Shown one piece after another: positions 26,973 through 38,883 of a stretch of DNA of 64,000 bases. The stretch comes from Apostichopus japonicus (Eukaryota; Echinodermata; Holothuroidea; Aspidochirotida; Stichopodidae), in assembly GCF_037975245.1 (NCBI RefSeq), contig NC_092568.1:3408001-3472000 (forward strand). Reading direction: 5' to 3'. Within the stretch, counting starts at the first letter, position 1. Every line of letters starts with the position of its first letter. A program made the translations under genes and the position numbers. The notes under the pieces are model-generated. The model was not told where the DNA came from. It saw only the letters and a program-made list of their open reading frames with translations, and searched no databases.

Positions 26973-29900
26973 AATGTTGTGATCGCAAGTCCTCAACTGC
27001 CGTGAAGATACTTTTCTTCTTTACAATACTTTCACATATACTGGCTCAATCAGGTAGGTACTATCTATTATCTATCTATCTGTCCGTCTGTATGTTTAGC
27101 TACAACGCGTACTAAACACCGCCGCACGTCTTGTTACTAGAACTCGGAAATATTAACACATTACCCCTACCATGATCGAACTCCACTGGCTCCCGATTCG
27201 TGAACGATTCAACTACAAACTACTTCTGATGGTGCTCAAATGTATGCACAATGTAGGACCAAGCTACCTCACCAACTTGTTTCAGCTCTGAGTATCATCC
27301 ACACGCGCACTTCGCTCTAATTCATCACTGATGTTACTTATCCCTAGAGTAAAAACACAGACTTACGGCTTGAGAACGTTCGCATCCAGTACATCGTGCC
27401 TGTGGAACTCACTTCCAGAACATAAAAATGTGCAATACTGTGAACAGTTTCAAATCAGCAAATCTTTTCACCAAAGCATATATGTTATAATTGTTATAAT
27501 TATGTTAAGCGCTAAGAGAATTATTTCATAGTTTGTTTGGCGCTATATAAAAATTATCTATTATTATTAATGTATTGTTTTGGCTGTCAGCATGCAAGAT
27601 TTACTATGTCAAGTATTCATATGTACAGTCTAGACAATGAAACACATCGTACTTCCAAAGCTGCCGATTTGCAAATTGCTCATTAGATTCGAGTACGGCC
27701 CGAGTCAGAGCCCAGCTAGTCCTTGTCCAAGATAAAACCGGTCGGAGTCCTAAAGGATCCGGAGTTCAGACCTTCACGAGGTTATGTCAAAGTCTGAGCT
27801 ATATGGACTTAGAAGACTGTTTATAGTTGAAAGTTAACTTTTCAGGACCATCTCTGCCCAGAACTATTCTTATATATATGATATATTCTTCAGTGAAACA
27901 CAGTGAGGCATCCTTTCCTTTTTGTTACCCATGCAGATATAGCCTTATATCGCCTAATAATCAGCAAGAAATACGGCTTGAAAAGTATACTCATTAATAG
28001 CTTTTTAAAACTATTTAAGAAATATTTCTCATACAAATAAGTTTGACGGATGTGAAAAAAAAACTACTTATAATGGTGATTCTATGTCAACAAGTAATAC
28101 AAATCATGCGGTTTTTGACCTTGTTTTAACATAGATAATTTCGTCATATAGTATGTCTTCTCAAAACTTGCATGGACACTATTTCAGTGATCGTACACAT
28201 TTACAAAAGTATAAAAGTATTTCCGGCCGGGTAGGTTTTGGTATGTATTTCAGCCGTTCACAATACTTTGAAGGAGGGGAGTGGGGGGGGGGGAGGAAAA
28301 AGGAGGAGGAGGAGTGTGGTTACGAACTTTGAAATGTCGTCCAACTCGAGTTTCAGTCTTTAATTGTTGGTTGTGGATCTGCGGTTATAGTTTCTTGTGA
28401 GAATTCTTGGTCTCCCCTACTGACTATTTCAGACTCTATAAGTAATAGGGTAAATTAGATGCAGTGAAAGTCATAACCCTTTGAATGGTGAGAGAATCCG
28501 ATTTCCGGATGTGGACTTTGTTTGGGGAGGGGGGGGGGGGCGGGGGGATAGTTATATATTATGAATGAAATGTCTAATGATTAATCGATAACTAATAAAG
28601 GTATTATAGCTACCACCAATGACTTTCATAATTCATGTGTGTGTTTATGATGGCAAGTTTAAGGTAGTCATTTTATCCCATCGTAAGTGATTTGTACGGA
28701 ACGTCAGGTTACTGAGGTCAGGTGTTTTACTTGCCTACAATCGTTTCATTTCAGAGAGCAACGTTCTCTTGTGTAACCCACAACAATATGTACACATTCA
28801 TCAACAAGGAACGATTTACTGCAGCGTGTCTGAGCCTATATACGGCTTCTACTGGTATTTTGAGGATAACCCACTATCCATAGTAACAATGTTGGAAGAC
28901 AGACAGGTCGGACCTAGGAGTGATACATTAAGGATTGCTCGCAATGGATCTCTGATATTCAGCAACGTTTCCCTGAGTGACGAAGGACAGTTTAAAGTCG
29001 ATGCTATTCTTGAAGCTGGTGGCGACGTATCCGCCTCCATTGATCTTGTTGTAATAGGTAAGTAATATATAAAGGCTATACTGTTATAGAGAAATATGGC
29101 TAAGCAGATGCGAAAGTACCCCAACCAAACTTGAGTTTATAATTACCCTTTCATTGTTTCCATTTGATATGAAATCGTTTTAAGGAAAATTTCATCTGTT
29201 TGTAAGCTTAAGGCTTTGCCAAAGGACCGTCATTGCCAACTGCCAAACATTAACGGAAGGTTTCCAAAGTTTTAATTCCGATTCGGTACTCCACATTGAT
29301 TACGTTATAAATCATTAAGGTACTTGGGTGCTGTTGAAATATGTTTTGGAAAGATTGTCGATGAATCCAGTTCCCTGGTATCCCTTACTTTTACCCTAGT
29401 ATGTCTCAATGATTACGCCAGTGTAAGACAAGCCACGTGGATAAACCCGCGTAAGATATACGCGTTTTTAAGTCGAGTATACGCGTATCTATTGATATAT
29501 AGCCAATCATAAAACGTTTGTATATGGTCGTATTAAATTGAATATATTCATGGTTTCATTCAAATAAGCATACATGCATTCGAATATATACGCGTACATT
29601 AGTTCGAATTTATCCTGGTATGAATTTAATACTGTCCTTATTTTAATTCAAATACATCCTCGTATTAATTCGAATGTAAACGTATATTAAATCTTGAGAT
29701 GACAAGAAGGCTTTCTAATACCATCGTACATAATGAAAGTATTAGTTAATCCACGATCATTGACGATTAGGAAGTCCACTTTTAATATAGGTGGAGTCAG
29801 ACCGAAGTTTGAACACAGACTCAGGTAAGGAATTTGTATATCTGCAAGGAGCAAGTTTGGATTTCTGGCGGCAAGGATGGAGGCTTTTAGGTGATAAGAA

Positions 29901-32900
29901 GGGTTGTCGTTGCTCTCCCTAAACAACATATTTATAAGTGCTCATGTTGCCCTCGTTTAAATTACTTTATAAATATGTCTCTTGTGAGACTTTGTACCTT
30001 AATAGCAAACCTGTGTATACCAGACACAATGTTGTGCATGTCGTAATATGTGATTTTGGAACTATGGGAGTCAACGAAATACAGGGAACAACAAAATCAC
30101 AGACAGATGATTACATAAGAGGCAGCTGTTATTTTTTATCAAACGACATATTTTACTATCAATTAAAGTGATACTGTTTAATAAAAGAAAAAGAAATTGG
30201 AAGAATGCAAATTTGATGTTTATTAATTCGTTATATAAACAAAATCACGTTAAGTCAGAAACAATTAGCAACATGTTAAAAACAAAGTACTTGACTATAT
30301 GTTTGAACAGCTAAATGATTGCTTTAAATATACCTCCGAAATCCCCTTTCTAACGGATTTAGAATGGGTTTTTTTACTTTCTGAAATGATCTTTTTCTGA
30401 TGTTCTTTCCTTTTAGTACCTTCAACACAGTTGTTTCCCACAATAGATGGTTGCCAGGGTGATGATTGCCGTTTGTTTCGGTATGGTGAATTTAAGTTGA
30501 CATGTACATTGGTTGGACGACCAGCAGTAAATCTTACTTGGTACAATGATACTGCGGAGGCGCCAGTGACGGACGCCACTGAACTGAGTTACAAGGATCC
30601 ATCCTCAGATATGTTCGTGTCTTCTTCTACCATCAATGTAACGATTGATATCGAAAACGTACAAAACTTGACATGTTTCCTACGAGGTTTAGCAGTTCCC
30701 GAAAGGACGAAGAACGCGTCGGTTCTTTTGATGGAAGCAGGACACTTCGCCCAACAACCATTTCGCCCAACTGCCATTTCGCCCAACCAGCCTGGTCATT
30801 TCGCCCAACCAGCCTGGTCATTTCGCCCAACCAGCCTGGTCATTTCGCCCAACCAGCCTGGTCATTTCGCCCAACCAGCCTGGTCATTTCGCCCAACCAG
30901 CCTGGTCATTTCGCCCAACCAGCCTGGTCATTTCGCCCAACCTTGATTAAATATGATACTTGAAAAGTAAACGTTCGGGAATTGTTAAAGTTACAGGATA
31001 CGAACCGAATATTAAGGAAACTTGAGGACCGATCAGTGTGTTGGGGGTTAGGTTTGATAGTAAACGTTCGAATATTAAGGAATATTAAGGAAACTTGAAG
31101 TCCATTTCTTTGTATAACTTTAGTAAGGAAACGTTACAGAATACGAACCGAATATTAAGGAATCTTGAGGATGGATCAGTGTTTTAGGGGTTAGGTTTGA
31201 TAGGTTTGATAGTAAACGGTCGGGAATTGTTAACGTTACGGGATACGAACATTAAGGAAACTTGAAGTCGTGGTTAAATTGATTAGGCCTACATATGTGA
31301 TTACATATGTGGTTACATTGATAAATATTACGGACGGGTTTTATATATATATTGTTTTTCACTTAACGTTCCGGAATTGTTAGTCAGTAGGATGGACCAG
31401 TATTTTAGGGGTTAGGTTTGATAGGTTTTTATGAAGACCGATTCCCCTGTGTTTGTATAACATTAGATTAACACTATGTAGAATTTATTGTATAATAATA
31501 TAACTTCCATTGTATGCGTAAACGCCTAAAGTAGTGTAATCCTCCCATTATACCCGAAATAACTGCTCAGACTCCGATCGATATCGAGCGGACCTCACTT
31601 TATTTACCTATTACGAAGTAACCTTACCCAAAATAAATCAAATTGAACTGGTGGAATAGAAAAAGTAATATTATTCTGACTGAATATTAGTAAAAATAAG
31701 GTTGGGCGAAATGACCAACACGGTTGGGCGAAATGACCAACACGGTTGGGCGAAATGACCAACACGGTTGGGCGAACTGACCATGCTGGTTGGGCGAAAT
31801 GACCAACGCGGTTGGGCGAAATGACCAGGCTGGTTGGGCGAAATGGCAGTTGGGCGAAATGGTTGTTGGGCGAAGTGACTCGCAAGCCTTTTGATGGGAC
31901 CTACAAATCTTGATAATGTATACAGGTCCAAATACCTTGATATTAACGAGGACACTAGCTTTAATGAGATACTACAAAATAGTTGTGATGGAAGCAGGAC
32001 ACTTCGCCCAACAACCATTTCGCCCAACTGCCATTTCGCCCAACCTTACCATTTCGCCCAACCAGCCTGGTCATTTCGCCCAACCAGCCTGGTCATTTCG
32101 CCCAACCAGCCTGGTCATTTCGCCCAACCAGCCTGGTCATTTCGCCCAACCAGTCTGGTCATTTCGCCCAACCTTGATTAAATATGTTATTTCAAAAGGA
32201 AACGGCGTTCGGGAATTGTTAACGTTACAGGATACGAACCGAATATTAAGGAAACTTGAGGATTGATAAGTGTGTTAGGGGTTAGGTTTGATAGTAAACG
32301 TTCGAATATTAAGGAATATTAAGGAAACTTGAAGTCCTTTACTTTGTATAACTTTAGTAAGGAAACGTTCGGGAATTTTTAACGTTACAGGATACGAACC
32401 GAATATTAAGGAATCTTGAGGATGGATCAGTGTTTTAGGGGTTAGGTTTAATAGGTTTGATATAGTAAACGTTCGGGAATTGTTAACGTTACGGGATACG
32501 AACCGAGTATTAAGGAAACTTGAAGTCGCGTGGTTAAATTGATTACATATGTGATTACATATGTGGTTACATTGATAAAGTGGTTACAATGATTAAATAT
32601 AGTAATTCAATATTACGGACGGGTTTTATCTATATATATTTTTCAATTTAATAAGGAAACGTTCGGGAATTGGTAGTCAGTAGGATGGATCAGTGTTTTA
32701 GGGGTTAGGTTTGATAGGTTTTTATGAAGACCGATACCCCTGTGTTTGTACAATAATATAACTTCCATTGTATGCGTAAACGCCTAAAGTAGTGTAATCC
32801 TCCCATTATACCCGAAATAACTGCTCAGACTCCGATCGATATCGAGCGGACCTCACTTTTTTATTTACCTATTACGAAGTAACCTAACCCAAAATAAATC

Positions 32901-34792
32901 AAATTGAACTAGTGGAATAGAAAAAGTAGTATTATTCTGACTGAATATTAGTAAAAATAAGGTTGGGCGAAATGACCAACACGGTTGGGCGAAATGACCA
33001 TGCTGGTTGGGCGAAATGACTATGATGGTTGGGCGAAATGACCATGCTGGTTGGGCGAAATGACCAGACTGGTTGGGCGAAATGACCAGGCTGGTTGGGC
33101 GAAATGGCAGTTGGGCGAAATGGTTGTTGGGCGAAGTGACTAGAAAGCGTTGTGATAGAGAAACAACGTTTATTCAAACAACAGAACCTATTGGCAAGAC
33201 CATTCATATGGCAGATAAATACGATGATCATGGTCCACTTGTACTAACTTCGATGTGTCGTTCAAATCATACTTACACAAGAACGTCGATTAAATTGCTT
33301 CGTTACAAAACACCAGATGACAGTAGTGCATCATTCGTTGAACAATGTCAAAGTAAAAACAATTGCATTATTGTTGCTGACGATGGTAACGCAATTTTGA
33401 CATGTTTTGTCAATAACACTCGTCCTGCAGCAGAAATCTCATGGAAAGTAGGTAACCAACATGTGTCGATCATTGAAACAACAGCTTCCTCGTCATGTAT
33501 CTTCGATGTGTGTAATTCATCTGTGACTATCCGAGTTAAAGTTACCAGCTATAACGGCCAAATCGAGTATCCGCAATGTCTGATGTGTCTTGTTACTCTC
33601 CCGGGATCTGGCTTTAGTGACGTGTCGTCTGTTACATTACAACTGAATGGTGGTAAGATGATATTACTGAGTGACAATAGATTTAAGGGAAAAAGTTAAC
33701 TCGCTGTAGTATATGACCCCGAAAGTGTGGTCGACAGTTTCACGTCCTAAGAACTGAAAAAAGTCAAATCAGCAATATTTAGAGAAAGCAATGAACAGAG
33801 GACTTAAGCAGAAAGTAAACAATGCAATACAAAACATATTTAATAATACGTATCCTAAATTCAAGAACACACTTACCGTCATAAACCCAACCAACGACCA
33901 GCTCTCCCCTCCCCTCCCCTCCCCTCCCCTCCCATCCCCTACCCCACCCACTCAAACCCACAGCTTACACAATCGATAGGTGAATGATGCAACATTAAAA
34001 TTGATCACAAGAGATTAAGAGTCCTACAGCTTGGTGGTATGATCACGAAGTTTAAACAAAGAAATGTGGCGAATAACTCGTTTTGGCTAGCTTATGGGGG
34101 TAAAATGTTCCTGTGGAACAATACTTAAGACGAGGTTAAACAAGAGTGAGGTAAATTGTACGAAGAATACTTTTTGGTTAAAGGAATGTCTTAATCTGCC
34201 AATTACACCAATATTTTTGAAGATATATGACTGATGTGCTCGTGCTAAATAAGCTTACTGTCAATTATAACACCAAGAAATGTAACAATTTTGGCTGGTT
34301 CAAGCATATTAAAATTAAACGTTTGTGTCTCGACACGGCGAGGGACGGAATTTGGACTTACTGTTTGATATCTTCTTTCAATATTTAGAAATCATATTTG
34401 GGAACGTTCTTTTTAATTTCATGAGCTTCGATTAGTTATGCTACATACCAAAAGTGAATGTTTCCTATTGAATTAACATCTATATTCAAGTTTGTGGTTG
34501 AACAGTTTTGGCTCTTACCCAGTTATTAGGAACAATGATGATGTAATTGGTGTTTCGTTATTTATTCGCAGCAACTACCAGTGTAGTTACCACCAGGGAA
34601 GATACAAGGAGCACCTCTGTCACGACAAACATCCCCACTACACCGATTACACCAGACTGTCCATCTCACGTCGGAATTATCGTTATTCTTTGTACGTTAG
34701 CGGTGATTGAATTCATTATCATCATTGTCATTATCAGAAAAAGACAACTCAGAGAAAGTATGAAAAGAGAAGCCATTGAACCATCTCTGTAG
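26973..34792 (+). CDS. Single-pass membrane protein with three Ig-like domains, exon interrupted by two elements
   Basis: Exons: 26973-27053 (signal peptide ILFFFTILSHILAQS), 28755-29057 (Ig 1), one large exon whose coding parts are 30417-30732, 31896-31989 and 33157-33652 (Ig 2 and 3), and 34572-34792 (Thr/Ser-rich stalk, transmembrane segment GIIVILCTLAVIEFIIIIVI, basic tail ending EPSL, stop). All outer junctions are GT/AG and phase 1. Ig 2 has LTCTLV..LTWY and NLTCFL; Ig 3 has LTCFV..ISWKV and QCLMC; Ig 1 has YCSV and FYWYF but FKV where the F-strand Cys is expected. There are many N-glycosylation sequons. The Met exon is missing. Read literally, the frame enters the first element and stops. 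A surface recognition or adhesion role is inference. Confidence 0.8.
27101..27575 (+). pseudogene. L2-like LINE 3' fragment in Ig gene intron
   Basis: The + strand reads LLVTRTRK, LHWLPIRERFNYKLLLMVLK, NVGPSYLTNLF and LWNSLPEH in shifting frames, as at the end of L2/CR1-type ORF2. It ends GGCGCTATATAAAA and (ATT)n. 5' truncated. Confidence 0.75.
27576..28754. other. Ig gene intron 1 remainder
   Basis: Only G-rich purine tracts (28270-28310, 28515-28545) stand out. No gene seen. Confidence 0.4.
29058..30416. other. Ig gene intron between Ig 1 and Ig 2
   Basis: Contains repeated ATACGCGTA and ATTCGAAT-like words at 29445-29690, probably a degraded repeat. A - strand open stretch at 29687-29929 has no recognisable domain. 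Confidence 0.4.
30733..31887. mobile_element. Inverted-repeat element A inside Ig exon
   Basis: A 1155-bp element flanked by the exact 8-bp repeat CTTTTGAT (30725-30732, 31888-31895). Its ends are inverse arrays of a 22-bp unit containing TTTCGCCCAACCAG: CACTTCGCCCAACAACC at the left and the inverse at the right. The middle (30950-31690) has degenerate repeats with GTTCGGGAATTGTTAA and GATACGAACCGAATATTAAGG. No transposase. The target duplication fits the nTnnnnAn form typical of hAT insertions. It splits a codon, and no GT/AG pair sits at positions that would remove it cleanly. Confidence 0.85.
30765..30943 (+). repeat. 22-bp minisatellite, left arm of element A
   Basis: About eight near-identical 22-bp units. 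Because 22 leaves remainder 1 on division by 3 and no frame has a stop, all three + frames read the same 22-residue cycle (HFAQPAWSFRPTSLVISPNQ plus PG). Inverse arrays are at 31701-31875 and 32962-33135, and the left arm of B is at 32000-32173. Confidence 0.9.
31990..33148. mobile_element. Inverted-repeat element B inside Ig exon
   Basis: Sister of 30733-31887, in the same orientation, 94 coding bases downstream. Flanked by GTTGTGAT (31982-31989, 33149-33156). Same start GGAAGCAGGACACTTCGCCC, same inner repeats, and a different number of 22-bp units. The two inner parts are highly similar with small indels, implying two insertions of one family. Confidence 0.85.
33653..34571. other. Ig gene intron before transmembrane exon
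   Basis: Contains a CCCCT tandem tract (33905-33935) and otherwise nothing recognised. Confidence 0.4.
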
Positions 34793-34859
34793 CTTTCGAG
34801 AACATCAGAGATCTTGAGTATAAGCCAACGATCACATCGAATGTCTCTTCTCACGTTGA

Positions 34860-34865
34860 AATAAA
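34860..34865 (+). promoter_or_regulatory. Candidate poly(A) signal of Ig gene
   Basis: AATAAA lies 68 nt after the stop at 34792. Position is suitable; no other support. Confidence 0.4.
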
Positions 34866-35034
34866 TATGATTATAAATATGATTGCAATAATTATTAGCC
34901 ATTTTCTTGCCAAAATCCTAAGCAGTGTCACCACTAGTCTCCATTTGAACCATTTAACCTCACACGCAACTGGTTGCACTGCATCACATGTGTTCCACTT
35001 CTATGTCGTTTGATTATGCATTACATTGTTGATT

Positions 35035-35440
35035 TAATGTAATGTTGTCACACTGGACCATTGTTAGGAATCCGGTATGGGTGCTATTCATGATAATCCC
35101 TATGCCAAATACATATTGCAATTAATTTAATAAACTAATTAATTAATTAATTACATAATTATATACATGTCGCTCTAGGTGAATTTAACTCTTTTCACAA
35201 CACTTAGGGCGACATAGCATAAGTGACACTTAGATCGAAATGCGATTAAGTGTAATTTTGTCACACTGGACCATTGGTAGGACTCCAATGTGGGTGCTAT
35301 TTATAAAACAACATCTGTAAAATACATATAGCAAAGAATTTAATTATCTAATTAGTAAATTACACATATACATGACGCCCTATGTGAATTTTAACTCTTT
35401 TCACCACACTTCGGGCGACATAGAATAAAATAACACTTCG
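35035..35440. repeat. Imperfect tandem duplication, about 215 bp
   Basis: CACACTGGACCATTG...GGGTGCTATT and TTTAACTCTTTTCAC...GGGCGACATAG appear twice in the same order (35048-35218 and 35262-35424) with many changes. It lies in the 3' flank of the Ig gene. Confidence 0.6.
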
Positions 35441-35668
35441 GGCGACATTGGAATGCTTGTATTAAAAAACGCCCATCTATCCAATTTTTTCTTCAAATGA
35501 TCATACAAAATGATCATATAATGTGTTACTACGTCATGTTCGGGTAATCTACATTCGCGCAATTTTCAGTGAAATCTTAGCTTATCATACCTACTACAAA
35601 CGACAAATGGCGGCGACTCAAATACTTCCTAATGACCAATTTAAAAAATTTAGCACATGCATATAGGC

Positions 35669-36020
35669 CAGGGATGGGCAACCTTTTGAATGAATGGGCC
35701 AGATATAAGGAGTGAAAAATTGACTGGGCCGCACTTAACCAACGACCTGCTGTTGATTTCAAACCTTTGATTCCGAGGACTTTCAAGCAATAGGTGTGTG
35801 TACTTAATCTGTATTCACAAAAACATAATGTCAATACAGTACCTACCTAAAAGGCCTACCTACATAACAGTATCATTAGTGCCGATAAATAAGCAGCTTG
35901 CGTTTTTTGTGATGATGTAAAATAGATTGATTTTTTCTTATTCTTGAGACATCTCACGGGCCGCAAAAAAATCACTGGCGGGCCACATGTGGCCCGCGGG
36001 CCGTAGGTTGCCCACCCCAG
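35669..36020. mobile_element. hAT-like MITE with GGTTGCCCACCCC ends
   Basis: The ends are CAGGGATGGGCAACCT and its inverse. An exact 8-bp target duplication ATATAGGC lies at 35661-35668 and 36021-36028. The inner text GGGCCACATGTGGCCCGCGG is typical of this widespread non-autonomous hAT type. Confidence 0.9.
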
Positions 36021-36769
36021 ATATAGGCGAAATGCCTGTTTTCTTATTCTTATTCAAACCCCCCTCAGACCTACAATGACGGGGGCACGGACTCCAAAAC
36101 CACCGCAGTGGTAGTCCATGATGTCTGACGCGTTAAAACTATTCTCATACCTTCTTAAAACTAGCAGTGAAGACAGTATAGGCCACCCCTTAATATGACC
36201 ATTTATTGTTAATATAGATGGAATTTTAAGAGGTTCAATCAAAAATGTATTAAGAAACCAAGTTACCTTATGGACACAACTGCCAACAACATGTCTTACT
36301 GTTGCTTGGACTCTGCTCTATGTTACTAAGAAAAACGTGTCCTGATGTTGCTTGTACAAGGACTACAAAACCAAATTGGCGGCAAGTTCTTTCTCAATGT
36401 AAATAATATTTGGAATATTTTGAGTTTTTCAGATCATGAAAATACGAACTCCTTTCATATCCATTAAACAAGATTCAAAGAACACAATTTTTACAGACGA
36501 TATAGAATACTAGTATAGCATTTCATACTTAAAACTTAGGCGCATGCGTGACTCCACAGGGCAAGGGCGCTTCAGTTCACTCAAGATGCTTTCACCGAAA
36601 AAAAGAAGACTATTATAAGAGGGGGCACCGACCTAAAACTTACAGAGTTAATAGATACATTCATTATCTATTACCATTATAAACATTGTTTATTCAAGTA
36701 GAGGAGACGGTGGGTATTGATGATACTGCCATCGTGAATAGTTCCAAAAAAAAAAAAGAATTAGATATT

Positions 36770-37515
36770 GGAAGGTGAATAAATGTGGACCTGGAAGCTG
36801 TTTCTGATTGGTTGAACACTAATAAGCTGACACTAAATGCTTCTAATACCAAGGTTATGACATTTGGCTCTTCTCAAATTATAAAAAAATGTTCATGCCC
36901 TCAATTTAAAGCTTGATATGTGCAGCCAGATTGGTCCTGGGGTGTGGGCTTCGGGATGTGCATGTTACATATATTTTTGCTGAATTGAAGAGGCTAATTT
37001 GTTCGTCAACGTGCATTATATTTCAGGAACATTTTAATGTAAAGATGTGTCCACGGCCTGGCTCCAGATTACCTTACTTATAATACAATTCTACTGAGAG
37101 GTAGCCATTCTTACAGAGCTACATCTAGCTGCTCTAATAATGTTTGCTTGCTCTTGTTAGATCTTGGAATGGTAAAAGGTCCTTTAAATTTTCTGGAGGC
37201 AGGTCATGGAACAGTCTTCCCCCAAATTTGAAATGCTTGCCAAATGTTATTTTTTTTTAAACCCAGTATGAAAACTAATATATTTTGTTTAGATGTCTGA
37301 TATTTGTTTGTCTATCTTTTTGCCGTCCTTTTTTTGCTTTTGGATGTTTACCGTTTTACTACTGCATAATATTGTATATGTATTTTGTATTGAGTGCTCC
37401 TCTGGAAAGCAGTGCGTCTGCACTGAGCAGGACTACCCTCATTAAAGATGACAATTATAAAAGAAAAAAGAAAGAAAAAAAGGACTCCTTGTAAAAAAAA
37501 TAAAAAATAAATAAA
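36770..37515 (+). pseudogene. Non-LTR retrotransposon fragment
   Basis: The + strand reads VDLEAVSDWLNTNKLTLNAS, NTKVMTFGSSQ, then HGLAPDYLTYNTILLRGSHS, in broken frames, as in the thumb and C-terminal part of non-LTR reverse transcriptases. It ends in an A-rich tail (37460-37515). Confidence 0.72.
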
Positions 37516-38883
37516 TAGCGATGGCTCTTTGGATGCATGCCCAAAGTGACCTCAATGATGTTGAAAATAAATAAAAGTCGGGTAGATAATAGTTCTTGGT
37601 ATGTTCTCTTTAAATATCTATGTACTGTTCTTATAGCCCACCCACGAGGTTTTATGGGGATGAAAATATGTCACTTTTGCATATTTTTATGGAGCGATGT
37701 TATTTTGTTATAAAATAACTGCATGACCATGAGAAACAACTCATAACCCTTTCATAACATTTGATGAAAAACATCTCTTACTCTTATGTGCATGACCTTT
37801 GTTAAGTATTTAAGTAGCCAACCGATAGTACAATGTAACAATGCTAGAATGCAGATGATGGCATCTATAAACTTTATCAGTTGTGTTGTCGAAGCTAGGA
37901 ATTTTCGCTGATTATGTAATACCAGTATAAACGCGACAGGGAAACACATGATTGGGTTCAGTTGCACAAAATGCAAGCACTAAAATCGAAAGAAAAAAGT
38001 ACGGATTTGTCAATGAGGACATGAGTTATAATAGCCTATATATTTTCCATCGTACCGCTGAGGGTAGGATGTTGCAACTTCTGGTCGCTGAGGGCCTGGA
38101 AGTAAATTAGAGAGGTCTCTTGAGTTGAACTTTTTATGATATTTGTGTGACCCTATGAGAGCACTGGTAACAGTTTCACAGTACCTGTTGTGGCGAATCA
38201 GGGCTCATGTTAAAGATATTTTAACACATTCTTGCTGTTGATCTATTTTATCAGTTTACACAGTAGTTACTGTATCTTATACGAGAATCGGGAGGTAATG
38301 GGCTGTATGGCGCCTCCGCTTCCATTTTGTGACTTCATGATCAATATGTCACTGTTTGATATTTGCTCTTTTGTTTAAAGATTGGTGCCCCATAGCGTAG
38401 GCTACTGCCCCGCGGAAACCGTTTATAGTGTCGAAGGGAGCGCGGCTTAGGGTTGGGGGGGGGGATACGAGGGGGTGCCTAAACTGACAATAGATCATCT
38501 CTGATAAGAGAATGATCCGAAAACGGGCAACTTGGAGGTAGAAGTTGCACCTAGATTGTTTACCTAGATTGTTAGTGCCTGTGAGAGCTTCCTCAAAGTT
38601 GTTTATTTATTTGGTTTTGACGAAAATATTGTGACGTTGTGTTTCAGTTGTATTAAACATGGTTTAAAAATGCTTTACTACTAATTTGATTGTAATTAAG
38701 TCTTTTTGGTAAACTTAATTGCATATGCAGGCAAATTTTTGATGTTTATCTGACTTTATCAACTTTCAAGTACTTGAAGAAAAGAAGTAAGTTATTCTGC
38801 ATGCCTGACCCATGTAACTTCTCATCGTTAATGTTCATTCTATTATTCATGATACCGTTTTCCTTGCTACTTGAAAAAAACTG
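37516..38883. other. Intergenic, no feature recognised
   Basis: No convincing ORF, family repeat or RNA gene was seen. There is a G run at 38455-38463. Confidence 0.3.

Noticed and set aside
30725-33156. Ordinary GT-AG introns at the element borders
   Set aside because: The nearest GT and AG pairs (for example the GTT before CTTTTGAT and the CAAG before its second copy) would shift the frame.
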